A stretch of DNA of 11,053 nt from Ruminococcus sp. UBA4383 (lineage in GTDB: Bacteria; Bacillota; Clostridia; Oscillospirales; Ruminococcaceae). Positions 6,002 through 11,053 of the stretch are shown in pieces. The notes beneath the pieces are model-generated. The model was given only the letters and a program-made list of their open reading frames with translations. It ran no database searches and was not told where the DNA came from. The stretch covers positions 1 to 11,053 of the forward strand of contig DGRR01000034.1 of NCBI GenBank assembly GCA_002389995.1, in the 5' to 3' direction. Each line of letters begins with the position of its first letter. Within the stretch, counting starts at the first letter, position 1. Made by a program: the position numbers and the translations under genes.

Positions 6002-7358
6002 ATATAAACTCAGAGGATTCAATATAGTTCTCGATGTAAACAGCGGAGGAGTTCACGTTGTTGATGAACTTACATACGACCTGCTTGACAACGTTGCACC
6101 GCCTTTTGAGGAAAAATGTCCCGATGACGTTGTTAAAAAACTTTCAAGGTCATATCAGCCCGAAGATATTGAATCATGTTATCAGGAAATAGTTGAATTA
6201 TATAACGATAAGATACTTTTTTCAGAAGATGAGTATGAAAAATTTGCAAAGTATTCCGTTTCATCTCCCGTAAAGGCTATGTGCCTGAATATTGCACATG
6301 ACTGTCAGCTCAGATGCAAATACTGTTTTGCATCAACAGGAGATTTCGGCAAGGGCAGAAAACTCATGTCCTTTGAAACAGGTAAGCACGCCATTGATTT
6401 CCTTCTCGAAAATTCAGGCGACAGACCTACCCTTGAACTTGATTTCTTCGGCGGTGAACCGCTTATGAATTTCGATGTTGTAAAACAAATCGTTGAATAC
6501 GCAAGAAGCCGTGAAAAGGAATACAATAAAACTTTCCGTTTCACTATCACTACAAACGGACTTCTCCTTGATGATGACAAAATTGATTTCATAAATAAAG
6601 AAATGTCAAATGTAGTGCTTTCAACAGACGGCAGAAAAGCTGTAAATGACTATTTCCGAGTATTCCCCAATGGTCAGGGCTGTTATGACATTATCATGCC
6701 AAAATATAAGAAGCTTGTTGAGGGCAGAGGCGACAAGGAATACTATGTAAGAGGTACTTTCACCAATAAAAACCTTGACTTCTCAGATGATGTATTTGCA
6801 CTGTATGAGGCAGGATTTGACCAGATTTCCATTGAACCCGTTGTCGGTGACAATGATGAATATGCACTTACAGAGGGCGACCTCCCCGCAGTTTTCAAAG
6901 AATATGAAAGACTTGCCGAAAGAATTATCGAAAATGAGAAAAAAGGCGGAAAATTCAATTTCTTCCATTTCATGATAGACCTCGACCAAGGACCTTGCGC
7001 TATAAAGAGACTCAGAGGCTGCGGCTGCGGAAATGATTATGTTGCAATAACTCCCGACGGAGATATTTACCCATGTCATCAGTTTGTCGGAAAAGATGAA
7101 TATAAAATGGGCAATATTGATGAAGGTACTTTCAATCAGGAAATGAAAGAGGATTTCGCAAGGGCGCATATATATTCAAAAGAGGACTGCCGTGAATGCT
7201 GGGCTAAATTCTATTGCAGCGGCGGCTGTAATGCAAATAATTATCAGTACATGGGCGATATCAGAAAAGCTTACAAGATTTCATGTCAGCTTGAAAAGAA
7301 ACGCCTTGAATGTGCAATAATGCTCAAAGCTCTCCGCACTTTCGGAGAACAGGAATAA
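5991..7358 (+). CDS. scfB: SCIFF peptide maturase (radical SAM/SPASM thioether-forming enzyme)
   Basis: A 455-residue cytoplasmic radical SAM enzyme that forms Cys-to-Thr thioether cross-links in the scfA peptide. Residues 1-90 form the N-terminal peptide-recognition (PqqD/RRE-like) region. The radical SAM barrel carries the [4Fe-4S] motif C105-x3-C109-x2-C112 and the SAM-binding GGEP (154-157). A C-terminal SPASM region has C336, C344, C346, C362, C400, C403, C409, C413 and C432, enough for two auxiliary clusters as in CteB. ATG 5991 is chosen because characterised maturases begin MIHK(F/Y)KLxG and purine-rich AAGGAAAGG (5973-5981) ends nine bases upstream; an in-frame ATG at 5985 is possible, and the TTG at 5970 is unlikely. 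The first 11 bases overlap the end of the TIR gene, which suggests translational coupling. No truncation or missing key residue is seen. Confidence 0.95.
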   Translation: MIHKYKLRGFNIVLDVNSGGVHVVDELTYDLLDNVAPPFEEKCPDDVVKKLSRSYQPEDIESCYQEIVELYNDKILFSEDEYEKFAKYSVSSPVKAMCLNIAHDCQLRCKYCFASTGDFGKGRKLMSFETGKHAIDFLLENSGDRPTLELDFFGGEPLMNFDVVKQIVEYARSREKEYNKTFRFTITTNGLLLDDDKIDFINKEMSNVVLSTDGRKAVNDYFRVFPNGQGCYDIIMPKYKKLVEGRGDKEYYVRGTFTNKNLDFSDDVFALYEAGFDQISIEPVVGDNDEYALTEGDLPAVFKEYERLAERIIENEKKGGKFNFFHFMIDLDQGPCAIKRLRGCGCGNDYVAITPDGDIYPCHQFVGKDEYKMGNIDEGTFNQEMKEDFARAHIYSKEDCRECWAKFYCSGGCNANNYQYMGDIRKAYKISCQLEKKRLECAIMLKALRTFGEQE

Positions 7359-7388
7359 AAAAATCTCCCCGCAGAGGGGAGATTTTTT
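7358..7388. terminator. Bidirectional terminator between scfB and the SEDS gene
   Basis: TCTCCCC (7364-7370) and GGGGAGA (7376-7382) pair perfectly around a GCAGA loop. Six A residues precede and six T residues follow, so the element ends transcription in both directions. It serves the rightward ranthipeptide operon and the leftward comM-rodA unit. The scfB stop codon shares its last base with the left end, and the SEDS stop codon (7387-7389) overlaps the right end. Confidence 0.95.
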
Positions 7389-8547
7389 ATTGTTCATTTT
7401 CATCATAGAAAACATTATATGTTACTGCTCTGTGGCTGTAAGTACTCAGTACAAGCCCGATTATTGCATACATACTTACCATAGCCGTACCGCCTGCACT
7501 CAGAAACGGCAGAGGCACACCTATAACGGGGGCAACTTTCAAAACCATGCCTATATTCATGACACAGTGCGAAAATAAAAGTCCGAATGCTCCCATACAG
7601 ATAAATCTTCCGAGTCTGTCACGGGAAATTCTGCTGTCAGTGAATACTTTAAGGCAGATATAAGCGAGAATTATCAGTATTCCAAGTGAACCGACAAATC
7701 CGAATACCTGTCCCGCATATGAAAATATAAAGTCGTTATGCATTTCGGGAACATATATATATTCGCTCTTGTCAGCAAAAAGCCCCTTTCCGAAAATCCC
7801 TCCTGATTCAAGGGCGGCAAGGCTTAAATCCTGCTGATATTCCATTCCGTCAGGGTCACTTCCGGGGTTGAAAAGTACAAGAATACGTTTTTTATGGTGT
7901 TCTCCGAATGCAAAAAACCACATCGCCGCAATTACTCCCACTATAAGAAAAGGTGCGGCAAGCAGATATTTCCATGATATTTTTGATGCTATCATCATAG
8001 CCGCAAACATAGCCGCAAAGATAATTGCTGTGCCATAGTCGCCCTGTAAGCCTACTATACCTATCGGGACAGCTCCATGTATAAGCAGAAGAAGCATATG
8101 CAGTGGTTTGTTCATATTTTCCTCATCTTTTGAAAGGTGGTAGCTGAATGAAATTATAAAGGCTATCTTCATAATTTCCGAGGGTTGAAGGCTGAATCCT
8201 GCAATTTTTATCCATGCCTGATCGTCCGCACCGCCTCGCCTGTAAGCAAGGCTTGTAAATGTGAGTGCCATGAGGGTAAGTGATACAGGGACGATTATAA
8301 ACCATAGCTTTACAAGTTTTCTGTAATCTATATATGACATTATTATAGCTGTTATCATACCTATGACCATTGAAACAGTCTGAGTTGTCATATAGCTTTT
8401 TCCGACACCTTCACGGGTATTTATACCGCTTCTGACAATGGAATATATAAGCAGTGTACTTATAATGGCGCAGAGCGTTACGGCAATAAGCAGACCTATA
8501 TCTGTACTGTGCTTATTGTGCTGTAAATTTTTAAAAGCTGATTTCAT
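7387..8547 (-). CDS. rodA: RodA/FtsW-family SEDS peptidoglycan glycosyltransferase
   Basis: A 386-residue polytopic membrane protein with about ten predicted membrane helices (the first at about 16-38, then 52-72 and 79-100). SEDS proteins polymerise lipid II into glycan strands at the outer face of the membrane, working with a class B PBP in elongation (RodA) or division (FtsW). Family hallmarks are visible: WIKIAGFSLQPSE (112-124), QGDYGTA (168-174) with the catalytic aspartate D170, VPEMHNDFIFS (266-276), and PLPFLSAGGT (345-354). The VPExHNDFIF segment and overall length favour RodA over FtsW; two motif positions differ from the usual QPDLGT and SYGGS. AAGGAG lies six bases upstream of the ATG. 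Only 23 bases separate it from the comM stop codon upstream, so both are probably on one mRNA. No partner PBP is visible. Confidence 0.9.
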   Translation of the reverse strand: MKSAFKNLQHNKHSTDIGLLIAVTLCAIISTLLIYSIVRSGINTREGVGKSYMTTQTVSMVIGMITAIIMSYIDYRKLVKLWFIIVPVSLTLMALTFTSLAYRRGGADDQAWIKIAGFSLQPSEIMKIAFIISFSYHLSKDEENMNKPLHMLLLLIHGAVPIGIVGLQGDYGTAIIFAAMFAAMMIASKISWKYLLAAPFLIVGVIAAMWFFAFGEHHKKRILVLFNPGSDPDGMEYQQDLSLAALESGGIFGKGLFADKSEYIYVPEMHNDFIFSYAGQVFGFVGSLGILIILAYICLKVFTDSRISRDRLGRFICMGAFGLLFSHCVMNIGMVLKVAPVIGVPLPFLSAGGTAMVSMYAIIGLVLSTYSHRAVTYNVFYDENEQ

Positions 8548-8570
8548 TGTAACTCCTTTTTTCTTTCTTT

Positions 8571-10097
8571 TTATTCAGACCAGTATTTTCTGTCGAGACT
8601 GCGGTACTGTGCAGCGGCGGCAATATGTTGTTTCTTTATGACTTCCTCGCTGTTTAAATCTGCGATAGTTCGGGCGACTTTCAGTATTCTGTCATAAGCT
8701 CTTGCGCTCAGACCGAGCCTGTCAAAAATAGCCTTGAACATTGTTTCGGCAGCGTTGTCCATAGGGCAGAAATCCCTCAGCTTATCGGGGGTAATGAGAG
8801 CATTGCAGGTTATTGAAGTACCTTTGAAACGCTGATTCTGGATATTTCTTGCGGCAATAACTCTCTTTCTTATTTCGGAGGAGGGTTCTTCATTAGCCTT
8901 TGATGACAAGTCCTCAAATTCAACAGGTGCAACTTCAATATGCAAATCAAAACGGTCAAGCAAAGGTCCTGATATTTTTGAAAGATAATCGCTTACTTTT
9001 TTCTGACCGCAGATACATTTTCTTGTGGGGTGACCGTAATATCCGCACGGACATGGATTCATAGCGGCTATCAGCATGATACTGCAAGGATATGTTACTG
9101 AACCTGCGGCACGGACTATGCTTACTTTTCTGTCCTCAAGGGGCTGACGCATGATTTCGAGTGTACGTTTGTCAAATTCCGCAAGTTCATCGAGAAAAAG
9201 CAGTCCGTTATGTGATATGGAAATCTCGCCCGGTTTGGGAATACTTCCTCCGCCTATAAGACCTGCGGCAGATATTGTATGATGAGGGGAGCGGAAAGGT
9301 CTTTTTGTTATTATGGGCTGTTCTGCGGAAAGTAATCCTGTAATTGAGTGAATTTTTGAAGTTTCGAGAGCTTCCTCAAAGGTAAGCGGAGGCAGTATGG
9401 AGGGCATACGTTTTGAAAGCATACTCTTTCCGCTTCCGGGTGAACCTATAAGCAGTGCATTATGACCGCCTGCGGCAGCGATTTCGAGGGCTTTTTTAGC
9501 ACTCTGCTGACCTCTTACGTCTGCAAAGTCAAGGATTTCATCATATGCAGTTTCGGGCGGAATATAGTTTTCGACGGGGGTAAGCTTATGTATATCCTGA
9601 AAATGGCTTATAAGTTCGTTGGCATTTTTTACTGCATATACATCTATTCCCTTTATGACAGAGGCTTCACGGGCATTTGCATACGGTACAAATACGGCTT
9701 TAAGTCCCTTTTCACGGGCAAGCATAACCATCGGGAGAACGCCGTTTATTCCACGGATATCGCCGTTGAGTGAAAGTTCGCCTATAAAGGCACAGCCGTC
9801 AAGGGGAGCATTTATTTCACCTGATGCTTTTAATATCGCCATAAATATAGCCATATCGTGAACTGAGCCGCTTTTTTTGGTATCAGCGGGGGCGAGGTTT
9901 ACCATGACTTTTGCGACAGGGAATTTTACAAAGCAGGCACGCATTGCAGCCCTTATTCTTTCACGGCTTTCCCTTACTACTGCATCAGGCAGACCCACAA
10001 TGTCAAACTGAGGTATTGCACGGCTTATATCTATTTCCACATCGACAGGAAAAGCATTAAGACCGAAAAGTCCGAGGCTTGAAACTATTGCAAACAT
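8571..10097 (-). CDS. comM: ComM/YifB-family Mg-chelatase-like AAA+ ATPase
   Basis: A 508-residue cytoplasmic protein of the usual family length. The N-terminal Lon-protease-like fold (about 1-170, with IVGLPDAVVRESRERIRAA at 33-51) is followed by an AAA+ module: Walker A GSPGSGKS (218-225), the conserved FRSPHHTIS (268-276), Walker B LLFLDELAEF (299-308), sensor-1 AAMNPCPCG (344-352), a zinc-binding CPCGYYGHPTRKCIC segment (348-362), and the arginine-finger-like LLDRFDLH (379-386). A C-terminal helical Mg-chelatase domain ends the chain. In competent Gram-negatives ComM is a hexameric helicase that promotes branch migration during integration of transformed DNA; in Firmicutes the role is little studied, so a DNA-recombination role here is by family. 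GGAGG lies six bases upstream of the ATG. It heads a two-gene unit with the SEDS gene. Confidence 0.95.
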   Translation of the reverse strand: MFAIVSSLGLFGLNAFPVDVEIDISRAIPQFDIVGLPDAVVRESRERIRAAMRACFVKFPVAKVMVNLAPADTKKSGSVHDMAIFMAILKASGEINAPLDGCAFIGELSLNGDIRGINGVLPMVMLAREKGLKAVFVPYANAREASVIKGIDVYAVKNANELISHFQDIHKLTPVENYIPPETAYDEILDFADVRGQQSAKKALEIAAAGGHNALLIGSPGSGKSMLSKRMPSILPPLTFEEALETSKIHSITGLLSAEQPIITKRPFRSPHHTISAAGLIGGGSIPKPGEISISHNGLLFLDELAEFDKRTLEIMRQPLEDRKVSIVRAAGSVTYPCSIMLIAAMNPCPCGYYGHPTRKCICGQKKVSDYLSKISGPLLDRFDLHIEVAPVEFEDLSSKANEEPSSEIRKRVIAARNIQNQRFKGTSITCNALITPDKLRDFCPMDNAAETMFKAIFDRLGLSARAYDRILKVARTIADLNSEEVIKKQHIAAAAQYRSLDRKYWSE

Positions 10098-10127
10098 ATA
10101 TTTCCTCCGAATTGTAAATTATTGTCT

Positions 10128-10163
10128 ATAAAACAGTATATCACTTTTTGGCAAAAAAGTAAA
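10128..10163 (-). promoter_or_regulatory. Promoter of comM-rodA with palindrome in the spacer
   Basis: On the minus strand, -35 TTTACT (10158-10163), a 17-base spacer and -10 TATACT (10135-10140), extended by TG one base upstream. The predicted start is about 10128, giving a leader of about 30 nt. The inverted repeat ACTTTTT-GGCA-AAAAAGT (10143-10160, plus strand) fills most of the spacer and touches the -35, where an operator could lie. Confidence 0.65.
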
Positions 10164-10171
10164 TACCAATA

Positions 10172-10207
10172 ATAAAAAACAGCTCCCGCAAAACTGCGGA
10201 AGCTGTT
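10172..10207 (-). terminator. Rho-independent terminator of rpoC
   Basis: AACAGCT (10178-10184) pairs with AGCTGTT (10201-10207) and CCGCA (10186-10190) with TGCGG (10195-10199), with one internal mismatch and an AAAC loop. Reading leftward, the stem is followed by a run of T residues (plus-strand A run 10174-10179). It lies 10 bases beyond the rpoC stop codon and isolates comM from rpoC transcription. Confidence 0.88.
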
Positions 10208-10216
10208 ATATTAATA

Positions 10217-11053
10217 TTATACTATCGGATTAGTGAGGGGAGATGTGCTGTGGTCTGTAAATGTTTCATTCTTGACAACTTTAACATGGCTGTAACATTC
10301 CATACCTGTACCTGCGGGTATGAGTTTACCGATGATAACATTTTCTTTAAGACCGAGGAGTTTATCGCTCTTGCCTCTGATAGCGGCATCTGTGAGAGCC
10401 TTTGTAGTTTCCTGGAATGATGCGGCGGACATAAAGCTGTCGGAATTTGAAGAAGCTTTTGTGATACCCTGAAGCACGGGGCTGGTCTGTACAAGCTGAA
10501 CATCATATTCGCCTGCATCAATACGAGCCTGAAGTTCTTCATTGATAGCATCAATTTCCTTTTTGTCCACGAGAGTACCTGGGAGAAGGTAGCTGCTGCC
10601 TGTATCTTCAACCTTAATCTTGCGGAGCATCTGGCGGACGATAACTTCGATATGCTTGTCGTTGATATCAACACCCTGTAAGCGGTAAACTTTCTGGACT
10701 TCGTCGATGATATAGTTCTGAACTTCCTGAGTACCGAGGATATTGAGGATATCAGCGGGGTAGATATTACCTTCTGTAAGACGGCTGCCCTTGGTAATGA
10801 CTTCGCCTTCCTGAACACGGATTTTGAGGTTATAGGGAATCATATAGCTTTCGGTTTCGCCTGTCTCGTCATTTGTAACGATGATATTTCTTGTGGTCTT
10901 GACTTCTTCGATGTGTATTTTTCCGGGGATTCTTGAAAGTATAGCCGCACCCTTGGGTCGTCTGCTTTCAAAGAGTTCCTCGACACGGGGAAGACCCTGT
11001 GTAAGGACGTTACCGGAAACGCCGCCCGTATGGAATGTACGCATGGTAAGCTG
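10217..11053 (-). CDS. rpoC: DNA-directed RNA polymerase beta' subunit, C-terminal part (runs off the right edge)
   Basis: The last 278 residues of the beta' subunit of RNA polymerase; the reading frame is open to base 11053 and the rest of the gene lies outside. Recognisable RpoC sequence: QLTMRTFHTGGV at the edge, GLPRVEELFESRRPKG (the strongly conserved segment ahead of the C-terminal jaw/clamp region), a beta-rich insertion typical of Firmicutes, HIEVIVRQMLRKI, TKASSNSDSFMSAASFQETTKAL split as two conserved blocks, and LKENVIIGKLIPAGTG near the end. The gene ends normally with a short tail and TAA, followed by an intrinsic terminator. In bacteria rpoB lies upstream of rpoC, so it is expected beyond the right edge. 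No disruption is seen. Confidence 0.97.
   Translation of the reverse strand, partial: QLTMRTFHTGGVSGNVLTQGLPRVEELFESRRPKGAAILSRIPGKIHIEEVKTTRNIIVTNDETGETESYMIPYNLKIRVQEGEVITKGSRLTEGNIYPADILNILGTQEVQNYIIDEVQKVYRLQGVDINDKHIEVIVRQMLRKIKVEDTGSSYLLPGTLVDKKEIDAINEELQARIDAGEYDVQLVQTSPVLQGITKASSNSDSFMSAASFQETTKALTDAAIRGKSDKLLGLKENVIIGKLIPAGTGMECYSHVKVVKNETFTDHSTSPLTNPIV

Noticed and set aside
6783..7169. 128-codon antisense open frame over scfB
   Set aside because: It is the complement of a clear radical SAM coding sequence, with no ribosome site or family resemblance of its own.
10222..10818. 198-codon open frame inside rpoC on the same strand
   Set aside because: Composition is serine/leucine-rich out-of-frame sequence, and the true rpoC frame matches known conserved blocks throughout.
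1..11053. CRISPR arrays, tRNA/rRNA genes, insertion sequences or integration sites
   Set aside because: No regularly spaced repeats, cloverleaf-forming sequences, transposase reading frames or terminal inverted repeats were found by eye.

Overview
The window looks like a chromosomal segment of a low-to-moderate GC Clostridia bacterium, probably a gut-type Ruminococcus/Oscillospirales relative. The main reasons are an intact SCIFF ranthipeptide locus (a hallmark of Clostridia), a single-protein GlgB of clostridial type, Shine-Dalgarno sites of AGGAGG type and consensus sigma-A promoters. The genus is an inference from gene style; no rRNA is present to confirm it.

Layout. Left edge (1-120): a consensus leftward promoter and the start codon of a gene lying outside the window. 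121-1947 (minus): glgB, glycogen branching enzyme, with its own terminator. 1970-2116: a compact divergent control region in which the glgB promoter and the promoter of the rightward ABC-F gene overlap and share a palindrome. 2117-4045 (plus): a housekeeping-type ABC-F translation ATPase. 4122-7358 (plus): the ranthipeptide locus, with promoter, scfA (45-residue, six-cysteine precursor, too short for ordinary ORF calling), a hairpin terminator/attenuator, a TIR-domain membrane protein, and scfB (radical SAM/SPASM maturase), whose start overlaps the end of the TIR gene. A perfect bidirectional terminator (7358-7388) separates this from the right-hand minus-strand block: a RodA/FtsW-type SEDS glycosyltransferase, comM (YifB-type Mg-chelatase-like ATPase) with its own promoter, and, beyond another terminator, the 3' end of rpoC running off the right edge.

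How the genes work together. scfA encodes the substrate and scfB the enzyme that installs Cys-to-Thr thioether cross-links in it. The unusual point is the gene between them: a 526-residue protein with an N-terminal zinc-ribbon-like Cys4, a TPR-like helical stretch, a TIR domain that keeps a candidate NADase glutamate, a coiled coil and four predicted membrane helices. Its position behind a leaky-looking terminator and its 11-base overlap with scfB suggest that it is co-expressed with the maturase. A ranthipeptide-linked TIR membrane sensor or effector is the best candidate here for an undescribed system, but the link is inferred from gene order alone. The other genes (glgB, ABC-F, rodA, comM, rpoC) look like ordinary chromosomal functions.
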